Shown: one piece after another, positions 1 through 7,722 of the stretch
Numbering within the stretch: position 1 is the stretch's first letter
Layout: each line of letters opens with the position of its first letter
Assembly (NCBI GenBank): GCA_019636215.1
Contig: JAHBXZ010000006.1
Span: 168,234 to 232,233 of the forward strand
Source: Planctomycetota bacterium
Lineage (GTDB): Bacteria > Planctomycetota > UBA8742 > UBA2392
DNA length: 64,000 bases
Direction: 5' to 3'
Translations under genes and position numbers: made by a program
Notes under the pieces: model-generated
The model's input: only the letters and a program-made list of their open reading frames with translations
What the model was told of the DNA's origin: nothing
Database searches by the model: none

Positions 1-822
1 GTGCTGGAGTACATCCAGCCCGAAGTAACCCTGGATGACATCGGCGGGCTGGATCACCTGAAGTCGTGGCTGAACAAGCGCAAGTCTGCCCTCAGCAAAG
101 AAGCCGCCGACTTCGGTCTTGCGCCGCCGCGCGGGGCACTGTTGCTGGGTGTGCAGGGCGCGGGCAAATCGATGGCGGCCAAGGCTGTCGCGGCGGCCTG
201 GAATCTGCCACTGCTGAAGCTGGACCCTGGCCAGCTGTACGACAAGTATGTGGGCCAGACCGAAAAACAGCTGCGGCGCGCCTTGCGCACGGCGGAATCC
301 ATCGCCCCGGTGGTGCTGTGGATCGACGAAATCGAGAAGGCCTTTGCCAGCGCGGCAGCCCAAAGCACCGACGGCGGGCTCAGCCAGCGCATGTTCGGCA
401 GCCTGCTTGGCTGGATGCAAGACCACAAGTTCCCCATCTTTGTTGTGGCCACGGCCAATGACATTTCCGCGCTTCCGCCGGAACTGATGCGCAAGGGCCG
501 CTTTGACGAAATCTTCTTTGTGGACCTGCCCGGGCCCGTGGCTCGCAAGCAGATTTTTGAAACGCACCTGGCCCGGCGCAAACGCAAGCCTGCGGACTTT
601 GACCTTGCCCGGCTGGTGGACGCCAGCGAGGGCTTCAGCGGGGCGGAGATTGAGCAGGCGATTCTCAGTGCCATGTACGGGGCCTTTGCGGACGGCCTTG
701 AACTGGACACCAACCTGCTGGTGGAAGAAATCAAGCGCACCCGGCCGCTCAGTGTGACCATGGCAGAGCGCATCGCGGCCCTGCGCGCCTGGGCCGCCGA
801 ACGTTGCGTGAACGCGGGGTAA
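1..822 (+). CDS. AAA+ ATPase, Ycf46-like (3' part; gene begins before window)
   Basis: C-terminal AAA+ module of about 273 residues. The reading frame is open from base 1, so the GTG at position 1 is probably internal and the true start lies upstream. Seen: LDDIGGLDHLK entry motif, Walker A GVQGAGKS (about residues 50-57), Walker B VVLWIDEIEK (about 104-113), sensor-1 region VVATAND and an arginine-finger-like RKGRFDEIFF. The order and spacing match the single AAA domain of Ycf46-type proteins, which in full length carry an additional N-terminal domain of roughly 200 residues that is not in the window. Role in that family is poorly known. The stop at 820-822 lies two bases before the next ATG, so the two genes are probably cotranscribed. 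Confidence 0.8.
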   Translation: MLEYIQPEVTLDDIGGLDHLKSWLNKRKSALSKEAADFGLAPPRGALLLGVQGAGKSMAAKAVAAAWNLPLLKLDPGQLYDKYVGQTEKQLRRALRTAESIAPVVLWIDEIEKAFASAAAQSTDGGLSQRMFGSLLGWMQDHKFPIFVVATANDISALPPELMRKGRFDEIFFVDLPGPVARKQIFETHLARRKRKPADFDLARLVDASEGFSGAEIEQAILSAMYGAFADGLELDTNLLVEEIKRTRPLSVTMAERIAALRAWAAERCVNAG

Positions 823-824
823 GC

Positions 825-1292
825 ATGTGGATTCCTGGATTCGGAAAGTACACCCCGCGCCCCGGCAATCGCGTCGGCGACGAAGCGCCGGACTTCACGT
901 TGATGGACCAGGATGGCAACTCTGTGCGACTGCACGATCAGATCACTGACAAGCCCGTGGTCCTGGTGTTTTACCCCCGGGCGAGCTCGCCCATCTGCAC
1001 ACGCCAGATGTGCAGCCTGCGCGACGGCTGGCGCGAACTGATGGACAAGGCCAAGGTGTTCGGCCTGAGCTATGACCCGGTGGCCAGCCTCAAGAAATTC
1101 CAGCAGGACGACAAACTGCCAATCGCCCTGTTGTCAGACCCGGACAAAGTTGCGGCCAAGGCCTTTGGTGTGGACGGTCTGTTTGCCGCAGCGCGGGTGA
1201 CTTTCGTGATTGGCACAGACAAGCGCATCAAGGCCGTACTGACCAGCATTGACGCCAACGGTCACGCGGCGCAGGTGCTCCGGGAACTCTAG
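825..1292 (+). CDS. Thiol peroxidase, PrxQ/BCP-type peroxiredoxin
   Basis: 155 residues with the AhpC/TSA thioredoxin-like fold: GDEAPDFTLMDQDG near the N-terminus, then FYPRASSPICTRQMC, which places the peroxidatic Cys and a resolving Cys five residues later, the spacing of the atypical 2-Cys PrxQ/BCP class. The usual TPGCT core reads SPICT here. Reduces hydroperoxides in the cytoplasm with thioredoxin-like donors (family knowledge). ATG at 825 is chosen; a TTG at 804 in the same frame would add seven residues inside the upstream gene. The upstream stop is almost adjacent, suggesting one transcript with the AAA+ gene. Confidence 0.85.
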   Translation: MWIPGFGKYTPRPGNRVGDEAPDFTLMDQDGNSVRLHDQITDKPVVLVFYPRASSPICTRQMCSLRDGWRELMDKAKVFGLSYDPVASLKKFQQDDKLPIALLSDPDKVAAKAFGVDGLFAAARVTFVIGTDKRIKAVLTSIDANGHAAQVLREL

Positions 1293-1583
1293 ACGAATCG
1301 CCAGTGCACAGCACGCACTCTCGTTTCATGGACACGATGGGTACGCCAAACCATACCGATCGTTCCATCTTGAACGGAATTCTGGCAGGGCGAATGCGGC
1401 ACCACAGAACCTGCCCGCCTGTCGCGCCACGGCCTTGCAGGCCGCTTCCATGGCGATGCCCGGCTGATTGGTTAGTACGCACTTGTTACGGACTGCATTG
1501 CACGCTTGCGTTACCGCCATGGCAGGGGCCAATCTGCGGGCGCAAGGGGCCCCAAACTTCGGCCCCGAACAGGAGACCAAGCC

Positions 1584-2135
1584 ATGAAGAATCTCGCGAT
1601 GCTGTTGTTGCTGGGAATGTTTGTCGGCGCGCCGCTGTGCGCCCAGGACAAGGTCGAGGAAAAGCCCGCCGTCAAGGAAGTGGCCAAGACCGACGCCTTC
1701 AAGATCTACCGCACCAAGGGCAACACCTGGACGCAGAAGAACACCGCCAAGTACGGCACGATGGAAATCGTGTCCTACACCAAGTACGAGGTCACGGAAG
1801 TGACTGAGGAAAAGGCTGTGGTCAAGCTGTCCACGCTGAATGCCGAAGAGAAGGAAACCTACTCCAGCACCTACGACGTGAAGTTCAACGTCGAGGTACC
1901 CAAGGACGCACCCAAGGAAGCCCCAAAGGAAGCCCCCAAAACCGTGGAAGAAAAGATCAAGGTCGCGGCCGGCGAGTTCGACTGCATCAAGGTGGAAACG
2001 GAAAGCGAAGCTGGCGGCATGAAGGTCAAGACCACCACCTGGACCTGCAAGACCTATCACATCGTCGTGAAGTCCGAGACCAAGAGCGATATGGGCAGCA
2101 ACACCCTGGAGCTCACCAAGGCCGAAGTGAAGTAA
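1584..2135 (+). CDS. Small secreted protein of unknown function
   Basis: 183 residues starting at ATG 1584 with a good ribosome site (AGGAGA, 1571-1576). Residues 1-20 are a signal peptide ending at ..PLCAQ. The mature part is Lys/Glu-rich, has a short Pro-Lys-Glu-Ala repeat (DAPKEAPKEAPK) near the middle, and is otherwise beta-strand-like with a few Cys. No family recognised. It resembles in size, signal peptide and style the protein at 13978-14580 (both have KVxxxTxTW-like strands), so they may be distant relatives; that is inference. The gene is followed by a strong bidirectional terminator and is monocistronic as far as can be seen. Confidence 0.75.
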   Translation: MKNLAMLLLLGMFVGAPLCAQDKVEEKPAVKEVAKTDAFKIYRTKGNTWTQKNTAKYGTMEIVSYTKYEVTEVTEEKAVVKLSTLNAEEKETYSSTYDVKFNVEVPKDAPKEAPKEAPKTVEEKIKVAAGEFDCIKVETESEAGGMKVKTTTWTCKTYHIVVKSETKSDMGSNTLELTKAEVK

Positions 2136-2153
2136 GCCCGGCACTCAAGCCAA

Positions 2154-2182
2154 AAGCCCCGGCCATCAGGCCGGGGCTTTTT
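2154..2182. terminator. Bidirectional rho-independent terminator
   Basis: Perfect 11-bp stem, AAGCCCCGGCC and its complement, around an ATCA loop, with AAAA before it and TTTTT after it. It lies between the convergent secreted-protein gene and selD and can stop transcription from both sides. Confidence 0.85.
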
Positions 2183-2186
2183 CGTT

Positions 2187-3251
2187 TCAGCGCGCCACGC
2201 TGATGCGGCCGGGGTGGTCGGCCACAACCCGGCCGATCACCGCCGCGGCCAGTGCCTTGTGTTTGTGCAGGCTGGCGACCATGGCCTCGGCCTTTGCCGC
2301 GGGCACGGAAATCACCAGGCCGCCGCTGGTCTGGGCGTCGCAACACAGCAGTTGTTCGGGCTCGGTGATATCGGGCGCGAAATCAATCCACTGCTTGTAG
2401 TACAGCCAGTTCTTGCGCGTGCCGCCGGGGTAGCAGCCCTCGCCGATCAGGCCCATGACATCGGGCAGCACCGGCAGCGCACCCACGTTGATCTCAATGC
2501 CCACTTTGCTTGCGGTGGCCAGCTCGCGCAGGTGTCCACACAGCCCAAAGCCCGTGATGTCCGTGGCCGTGCTGGCACCGACTTCGTCCATGGCCATACC
2601 GCCGGGCCGATTGATGGAAGCCATGCACTGGATGGCGGCGTCAATCGTGGCCTCGGTGCGCTTGCCGCGCTTGACGGCCGTAGTCAGCACCCCCACGCCC
2701 AGCGGCTTGGTCAGCACCAGCGCGTCGCCGGCCTTTGCGCCCGCGTTGTGCATGATGCGCCCGGGGTGAACAACGCCTGTCACGCACATGCCGTACTTCG
2801 GTTCGGCATCGTCAATGCTGTGGCCGCCGACTACGAAAATGCCGGCCTCGGCGGCTTTGTCGCTGCCACCCTTGAGGATCTGGCCCAGGATTTCGGGGCC
2901 GAGCGCAGCCATCGGAAAGCCCACAATGTTCAGGGCAAACAGAGGCTTGGCCCCCATGGCGTAGATGTCCGAGATCGCGTTGGCCGCGGCGATGCTCCCG
3001 AACAGGTAGGGGTCGTCCACGATCGGGGTGAAGAAGTCCAGCGTCTGCACAACCGCCTGTTCTTCGTTCAGCTTGTACACGCAGGCATCATCCGCCCACT
3101 CGTGCCCGACCAGCACGCGGGGATCGGTTACTTTGGGCAACTTTGACAGAACCTGACCCAGGTCTGCCGCGGAAAGTTTGCAGCCTCAACCGGCGCCGTG
3201 GGAAAGCTGGGTCAGGCGGGGTTTTTCGTCTTTGGCTTGTTCCGTGGCCAT
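2187..3251 (-). CDS. selD: Selenide, water dikinase (selenophosphate synthetase), selenocysteine-containing
   Basis: Makes selenophosphate from selenide and ATP, the Se donor for Sec-tRNA. The frame is 354 residues if the UGA at 3188-3186 is read as Sec (residue 22). The N-terminus then reads LTQLSHGAG-U-GCKLS, matching the HGAGCGCK catalytic loop of SelD with U in place of the catalytic Cys; the catalytic Lys follows at residue 25. Downstream: DDACVYKL, TTAVKRG, TDITGFGLCGHL and QTSGGL motifs typical of the AIRS/PurM-like fold. Start ATG 3251 is preceded by AAGGAGC. Without readthrough the protein would begin at 3140 and lose the ATP/Se-binding loop. Length agrees with E. coli SelD (347). 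It follows a 71-residue gene on the same strand. Confidence 0.93.
3141..3176 (-). promoter_or_regulatory. Candidate bacterial SECIS hairpin in selD
   Basis: Starting 12 bases after the UGA start base on the coding strand: outer CTTU/AAAG pairs, then stem GCAGA-CCT, five-base loop GGGTC, AGG, one bulged T, TCTGT. A short stem with a bulged U and a GGUC-containing apical loop, about 25-30 nt after the UGA, is the known shape of bacterial SelB-binding elements. In E. coli fdhF the bulged U is on the 5' side, here on the 3' side. Read by eye, not folded by program. Confidence 0.55.
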
Positions 3252-3315
3252 GGATGCTCCTTGGGCAACAGGCCCACGATAGCAACGACAGCGGGCGCGG
3301 TCACATTCCGGCGCG

Positions 3316-3531
3316 TCAGGACAGGTAGTCGCGCGCGGCTTTGGCGGCCTCATTGAACGCGTGCAGGGCTGCCATGGCCTGGGCTTGGGCCTGCTGCAAC
3401 TGCGCGGCGGACTCCGGCGTCGGCCGGCTGCTGTGGCTGTCCTGCGCGGCAACCAGTGCCGCCTGGGCAGCCTCATGCCTTTGCCGGGCCACCTTGAACT
3501 TGTCCAACAGGTCGGTTTGAACAGATGCCAT
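3316..3531 (-). CDS. Small helical protein of unknown function
   Basis: 71 residues, ATG at 3531 preceded by AAGGAG (3538-3543). Composition is Ala/Gln/Lys-rich without Pro or Gly in the middle (LLDKFKVARQRHEAAQAAL, QQAQAQAMAALHAFNEAAK), predicting two long helices that could form a hairpin or coiled coil. No Cys, no membrane segment, no recognised family. It lies between recA and selD on the same strand, 64 bases before selD, so it is probably the first gene of a selD transcript. Confidence 0.7.
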   Translation of the reverse strand: MASVQTDLLDKFKVARQRHEAAQAALVAAQDSHSSRPTPESAAQLQQAQAQAMAALHAFNEAAKAARDYLS

Positions 3532-3563
3532 GGCCACTCCTTTGTCTGCATCACTGCCACGCC

Positions 3564-3597
3564 CGCATGCCCAGGCGATTTCCGCCCTGGGCATGCG
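3564..3597 (-). terminator. Strong GC-rich hairpin after recA
   Basis: Inverted repeat CGCATGCCCAGG ... CCTGGGCATGCG with extra inner GC pairs, 30 bases after the recA stop. There is no U-tract on the minus strand, so it is a stable transcript end or pause site rather than a classic intrinsic terminator. Confidence 0.5.
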
Positions 3598-3626
3598 ATG
3601 GAACGTGTAGGCTCACGCGCCTGAAC

Positions 3627-4685
3627 CTACGCGGCTTCGGTACGGGCCTCTTCGGGCGGGAAGAGTGCTGCCTTCACTTCGGCTTCCAGTTTGCGGAAGA
3701 CATCTAGATTTTCTTTCTCGCGCAGGAACTCCAGCGCGTTCTGCTTGCCGTTGCCGAGCTTGAGCTCCCCGTACTGCATCCAGTTGCCGCTTTTGGTCAC
3801 GGTACCCAGTTGCAGCGCGAAGTTCAGCAGGTCATTGAGATAGCTGATGCCCTTGCCGAAGTAGATCTCGACTTCGGCGCGCTTGAACGGGGGCGCCAGC
3901 TTGTTCTTGACCACAGTGACGCGCGCGCCCACGCCGATGCTTTCTTCGCCTTCTTTGATCTGCTGCGTCTTGCGCACCTCAATGCGCTGGCTGGCAAAAA
4001 ACTTCAGCGCCCGGCCGCCCGTGGTCGTTTCCGGGCTGCCGAACATCACGCCGATTTTCTCGCGGATCTGGTTGATCATCACCAAGCAGGTGTGGCTCTT
4101 GTTGCAGGTCGCCGTCAGCTTGCGCATGGCCTTGCTCATCATGCGCGCCAGCAGGCCCACCTGGCTGTCGCCCATTTCGCCTTCCAGTTCGGCCTTGGGC
4201 ACCAGCGCGGCAACCGAGTCCACGACAATGATGTCCACGGCGTTGCTGGCAATCAGGGCTTCGGCGATATCCAGCGCCTGCTCGCCGTAATCGGGCTGGC
4301 TGACCCATAGCCTTGACATGTCAATGCCCAGCTTGCGGCCGTAGGCAGGGTCAAAGGCGTGTTCGGCGTCTATCAGCACGGCATTGCCGCCCAGTCGCTG
4401 GGCGTTGGCAATCGCCTGCAGTGCCAGGGTGGTTTTGCCGCTGCTTTCCGGGCCGAAAATCTCGACAATCCGGCCACGCGGAAGCCCGCCGATGCCCAGC
4501 GCGACATCCACGGCCAGGCTGCCGGTCGGGATCACGTCGATCCGGTTCTTGTACGCGTCGGTCATGCGCATGATTGCGCCGTCGCCGAACTCGCGTCCGA
4601 TGTTGGCCAGCACCGATGCCAGCGCCTTTTCTTTCTCGGGGTTCAGGGAGAGGACTTTGCCTTCCTGAGCTTCCTTCTTTGCCAT
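3627..4685 (-). CDS. recA: Recombinase A
   Basis: 352 residues. Catalyses homologous pairing and strand exchange, and LexA/UmuD-type autocleavage in SOS (family role). Seen: core start [23 protein letters not shown] (Walker A at GPESSGKT), Walker [11 protein letters not shown], and the L2 region [22 protein letters not shown] with GRALKFFAS following. Start ATG 4685 follows GGAGAG. The C-terminus is acidic, as in other RecA proteins. No convincing LexA box was found in the 230 bases upstream. The gene is divergent from a small membrane-protein gene at 4916. Confidence 0.98.
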   Translation of the reverse strand: MAKKEAQEGKVLSLNPEKEKALASVLANIGREFGDGAIMRMTDAYKNRIDVIPTGSLAVDVALGIGGLPRGRIVEIFGPESSGKTTLALQAIANAQRLGGNAVLIDAEHAFDPAYGRKLGIDMSRLWVSQPDYGEQALDIAEALIASNAVDIIVVDSVAALVPKAELEGEMGDSQVGLLARMMSKAMRKLTATCNKSHTCLVMINQIREKIGVMFGSPETTTGGRALKFFASQRIEVRKTQQIKEGEESIGVGARVTVVKNKLAPPFKRAEVEIYFGKGISYLNDLLNFALQLGTVTKSGNWMQYGELKLGNGKQNALEFLREKENLDVFRKLEAEVKAALFPPEEARTEAA

Positions 4686-4915
4686 GATGGCTCTCCTTGG
4701 GCTTGGCCCAGGCACAGTTGCCGGGGCACGCTGGAACTGTATCAGGCCCTGCGACACGCCCCGCCCGCGCGAGTCCGCGCACGGCCGGCCCGAAAATGTC
4801 GCAATACCGATTGTGGGGGTGCGACCCACACCCCGCCCCCAAGCCATGGTGGCCACGGGCCGGCAAACGGATTTTCGCTGGCCTTGGGGCAGGGGCGCGG
4901 TGCTATGCTGCGAGA

Positions 4916-5104
4916 ATGGATCCGGAAGGCACAACCAACTGGGCGCTGATCGTGATGTGTTTTGCCTACGCGGGCATCGGCTGGCTGGCGCTGGCTGGTG
5001 TGCACCTCTACATCAGGCGGCGCCGCAAGGGCCAGCAGACACAACAGCAGGTTGCCAAGGGCTACGGCGCAAGTTGGCAAAGCAACTCGCAGTCGAACTT
5101 CTAA
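4916..5104 (+). CDS. Small single-span membrane protein
   Basis: 62 residues from ATG 4916. One hydrophobic segment (about residues 8-30: [20 protein letters not shown]) followed by a positive stretch [10 protein letters not shown], predicting N-out/C-in or inner-membrane anchoring with a Gln/Ser-rich cytoplasmic tail. No recognised family. No Shine-Dalgarno sequence precedes the ATG; instead a TATGCT-like -10 hexamer sits 4904-4909, seven bases before the ATG, so the transcript may be leaderless. It is followed 15 bases later by a terminator hairpin. Called on composition and terminator placement only. Confidence 0.55.
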   Translation: MDPEGTTNWALIVMCFAYAGIGWLALAGVHLYIRRRRKGQQTQQQVAKGYGASWQSNSQSNF

Positions 5105-5118
5105 AGTGCCGCATCTGA

Positions 5119-5144
5119 GCCTCCGCGGTCACGCGGGGGCTTTT
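5119..5144 (+). terminator. Rho-independent terminator
   Basis: Nine-pair stem GCCTCCGCG / CGCGGGGGC (one G-U pair), GTCA loop, then TTTTG. Ends the small membrane-protein transcript 20 bases before the selenoprotein gene starts. Confidence 0.75.
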
Positions 5145-5164
5145 GCTTGCCCCGAAAGCAACCC

Positions 5165-5707
5165 ATGGCCTACATCCGTCAGGTCGAACCGCAGGAAGCC
5201 ACTGGCCTGGTGAAAGCCCAGTATGACGCCGGGCTGCAGCGCACCGGCAAGGTGTTCAACATCCTGCGCATCCAGTCCCTGACACCTGAGGCGCTGGATT
5301 CCACCATGCACTTCTATGTGCAGGTCATGCACGGCAAAGGTCCGCTGCGACGCTGGGTGCGCGAGCTGCTGGCCACGGTGGTCAGCAAGGCCAATGGCTG
5401 CGTCTACTGAATGCTTTCCCACGCGCAGGACCTGCGCGAGTTCAGCAAGGACGAAGCCCTGGCCGAGGCCGTGAAGCAGGACTTTCGCGGCTCGACACTC
5501 GATGCCAAGCACAAGGCCCTGTGCGAGTGGGCAGAAAAGCTCACCCTGGCCCCGGCCACCTGCACCCGCGCAGACGTGGACACCCTGCGCGCGCAAGGCT
5601 GGCGCGACGAAGAAGTGGTCAGCGCGGCGCAGATCATTGGCTACTTCAACCACCTGAACCGGCTTGCCGATGGCCTTGGCATCGACCTTGAACCAGAGAT
5701 GCGCTAA
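5165..5707 (+). CDS. AhpD-like peroxidase-related selenoprotein (carboxymuconolactone decarboxylase family)
   Basis: 180 residues if the TGA at 5408-5410 is decoded as Sec (residue 82). The two halves are in the same frame with no base missing, and join to the family core KANGC-VY-U-MLSH, i.e. C-x2-U-x3-H, exactly the AhpD C-x2-C-x3-H active site with the second Cys replaced by Sec. N-terminal half: MAYIRQVEPQEATGLVKAQYD and the helix LRRWVRELLATVVS; C-terminal half: a typical GWRDEEVVSAAQIIGYFNHLNR ending helix. Length and order match the 'peroxidase-related' AhpD subgroup (about 180 residues). Likely a thiol/selenol peroxidase or disulfide reductase. A candidate SECIS follows the TGA. Only a weak ribosome site (GAAAG) is visible. 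Confidence 0.9.
5422..5438 (+). promoter_or_regulatory. Candidate bacterial SECIS hairpin in the AhpD-like gene
   Basis: Perfect six-pair stem CGCGCA / TGCGCG with loop GGACC, starting 12 bases after the TGA. Position is right for a SelB-binding element; the loop lacks the GU dinucleotide of the E. coli element, so its recognition is inferred. Confidence 0.5.
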
Positions 5708-5855
5708 GCACGTTCATGTCGGTCCGCAGTGTCGCGGGTAAGTCGAGACTTTGGCCTGATCCGGTTCTGGACACCAACACTGAAACCTCGCTACCGGCAA
5801 CGAAAGCCACCACATCCTTCTGGCGCTTTGGCGCGTTGGCGGTTTATTGAGGGCC

Positions 5856-6908
5856 ATGGACACGCGCCTGCACAACTCAGCCTTCCTCAAGGCCTGCCGT
5901 GGCGAGCACACGGACCACACGCCCGTCTGGCTGATGCGCCAGGCCGGCCGCTACATGGCCGAGTACCGCGAAATCCGCGCCAAAACCACGTTTCTGGGCC
6001 TGTGCAAGACGCCCGAACTTGCGGCGCAGGTGACACTGGATGCGCAGCGGATCCTCGGTGTGGACGCGGCGATTCTGTTTGCCGACCTGCTGCCGATTCT
6101 CGAGCCGATGGGATTCACGCTTACCTACGAAGAAGGCGAAGGCCCGAAGATCCACAACCCGCTGCGCACGCGCGCGGACATTGACGGCCTGAAGGCGCCC
6201 GATCCGCGCCAGTCTATGCCCTTTGTGGGCGAGGCGATCGGCATCATCCGGCGCGAACTTCCGGCCGACATTCCGCTGATCGGCTTTGCCGGCGCGCCGT
6301 TCACCCTGGCGGCCTACGCGATCGAGGGCGGCGGCAGCAAGAACTACATCCACACCAAGACGCTGATGCTGGGCGACGCCGGGGCCTGGCGCAGGCTGAT
6401 GGAGCATTTCACGCGCCAGATCACTGACTACCTGCTGGCCCAGATTGAGTGGGGCGTGCAGGCGGTGCAGCTTTTTGATTCATGGGTCGGCTGCCTGAGC
6501 CCTGAAGATTATCGCGACCATGTGCTGCCCTGGGTGCGCAAGGTGATTGCGGCCGTGAAGGGAAAAGTACCTGTCATCTACTTCGGCACCGGTACGGCCA
6601 CGCTGTTGCCCTTGCTGTTCAACTCCGAACTCAAGACACCGAACTCGGAACCCGACGTGATCGGCATTGACTGGCACACGCCGCTGCAACGCGGGTGGGA
6701 ACTTGGCGCAAAGTCCGTGCAGGGAAACCTCGACCCGGTGTGCCTGTTCGCCCCGCGCGAAGTAGTGCTGCGCAAGGCCGGCGAAGTGATGCAGGCTGCC
6801 AAGGGCCGCACAGGCCACATCTTCAACCTGGGTCACGGCATCCTGCCCAAAACGCCGGTGGATAACGTGAGAGCGCTGGTAGATTTCGTGCACGGGGCCG
6901 GCAGTTAG
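5856..6908 (+). CDS. hemE: Uroporphyrinogen decarboxylase
   Basis: 350 residues. Removes four acetate carboxyls from uroporphyrinogen III to give coproporphyrinogen III in heme synthesis. Seen: N-terminal signature VWLMRQAGRYMAEYR, ILFADLLPILEPMG (catalytic Asp region), IGFAGAPFTLAAYAIEGG, LFDSWVGCLSPEDY and the C-terminal FNLGHGILPKTPVDNV. Start ATG 5856 follows TGAGGG. A short insertion (SELKTPNSEP, about residues 253-262) sits in a loop after the FGTGTATLLP strand. No other heme gene is adjacent. It is convergent with the lipoprotein gene, 10 bases apart. Confidence 0.97.
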   Translation: MDTRLHNSAFLKACRGEHTDHTPVWLMRQAGRYMAEYREIRAKTTFLGLCKTPELAAQVTLDAQRILGVDAAILFADLLPILEPMGFTLTYEEGEGPKIHNPLRTRADIDGLKAPDPRQSMPFVGEAIGIIRRELPADIPLIGFAGAPFTLAAYAIEGGGSKNYIHTKTLMLGDAGAWRRLMEHFTRQITDYLLAQIEWGVQAVQLFDSWVGCLSPEDYRDHVLPWVRKVIAAVKGKVPVIYFGTGTATLLPLLFNSELKTPNSEPDVIGIDWHTPLQRGWELGAKSVQGNLDPVCLFAPREVVLRKAGEVMQAAKGRTGHIFNLGHGILPKTPVDNVRALVDFVHGAGS

Positions 6909-6918
6909 GCGCAGGGCC

Positions 6919-7722
6919 TTACTCGCCGGCGCTGGCCTTCTGGTCGCTGGCCCGGATTGTCGAACTGACCCACTCGCTTTCGTCGGCCGGGCGGGCACCC
7001 ATGACAAACTCGAACAGCGCCTGGGGCCGGTTTCCGCTGGGCTCGCGGTACCAGTGATAACGCATGTGGTACCAGCTTGCGTTGCGGCGGTCGTCCTGCA
7101 CGACCTTGCCCGAAATGGCGTGGGCCTTCTGGTGGCTTTCATTGAAGTTGGGCGGAATCACTGTCACCAGGCAGCCGTCGCGGGCCTGGGGCAGGTGGGC
7201 AAAGCCCAGATTGGTCCAGTCGGCGCCTTCTACGTAAGCCGGGTAGTACCGAACCACGCGCCAGACATCGATGGTTTTGACCATCGGCCCGACACTCAGG
7301 TACCCGCGTTCAAAGTGCCGGTCGCGCTGGAAGCTGGGCAGCCGGTACACCACGCGGCCGTCCTCGCCGGTGCCGACGCGGCGCAGCTTGAAGGCTTCCA
7401 CCAGGGTCAGGGTTTCGCGGATCTTGCGGCCGTCAAACCTTTCGTACAGCGCCTCCTGCACGATTTCCTGAACCACGGCGTTGTAATCGAACTCGCCATC
7501 GGCCCGCAGTTCAAAACCAAGGCTGACGTCATAACCGTCTTCATCGTGCCGCGGGTCGCCCAGGGTTTCGGCCTTCAGCGTGTACCGGGTGAGCTCCGCC
7601 GCCGTCACCGGCTTGGCAAGGTAATTGCCGGCGCCGCTGCAACCGGAAAGCAGCCCCCCCGCTGCCACCACCAGCACAAGGGCTATACTCAACCGCGAAA
7701 GAAGGCGCCTTACCATGAACAT
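6919..7722 (-). CDS. Lipoprotein of unknown function
   Basis: 267 residues from ATG 7722 (AAGGTGG upstream; a second ATG at 7716 is possible). Signal peptide RRLLSRLSIALVLVVAAGGL with lipobox LLSGC, so anchored to a membrane by an acylated Cys. The mature protein is mixed alpha/beta with several aromatic stretches (RNASWYHMRYHWYREPSGN) and no recognisable domain. Its 5' end overlaps the start of the divergent radical SAM gene by eight bases. Confidence 0.75.
   Translation of the reverse strand: MFMVRRLLSRLSIALVLVVAAGGLLSGCSGAGNYLAKPVTAAELTRYTLKAETLGDPRHDEDGYDVSLGFELRADGEFDYNAVVQEIVQEALYERFDGRKIRETLTLVEAFKLRRVGTGEDGRVVYRLPSFQRDRHFERGYLSVGPMVKTIDVWRVVRYYPAYVEGADWTNLGFAHLPQARDGCLVTVIPPNFNESHQKAHAISGKVVQDDRRNASWYHMRYHWYREPSGNRPQALFEFVMGARPADESEWVSSTIRASDQKASAGE

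Noticed and set aside
3186..3251. selD as a truncated gene starting at 3140
   Set aside because: The missing 37 residues with the catalytic loop are present in frame upstream of the TGA and have a good ribosome site, so Sec readthrough is far more likely than truncation.
4686..4915. LexA/SOS box upstream of recA
   Set aside because: Only a CTGTAT half-site is present, without a matching second half at the expected spacing.
5147..5410. AhpD gene as a frameshifted pseudogene
   Set aside because: Both halves are in the same frame and the only interruption is one TGA at the redox position; no base change is needed.
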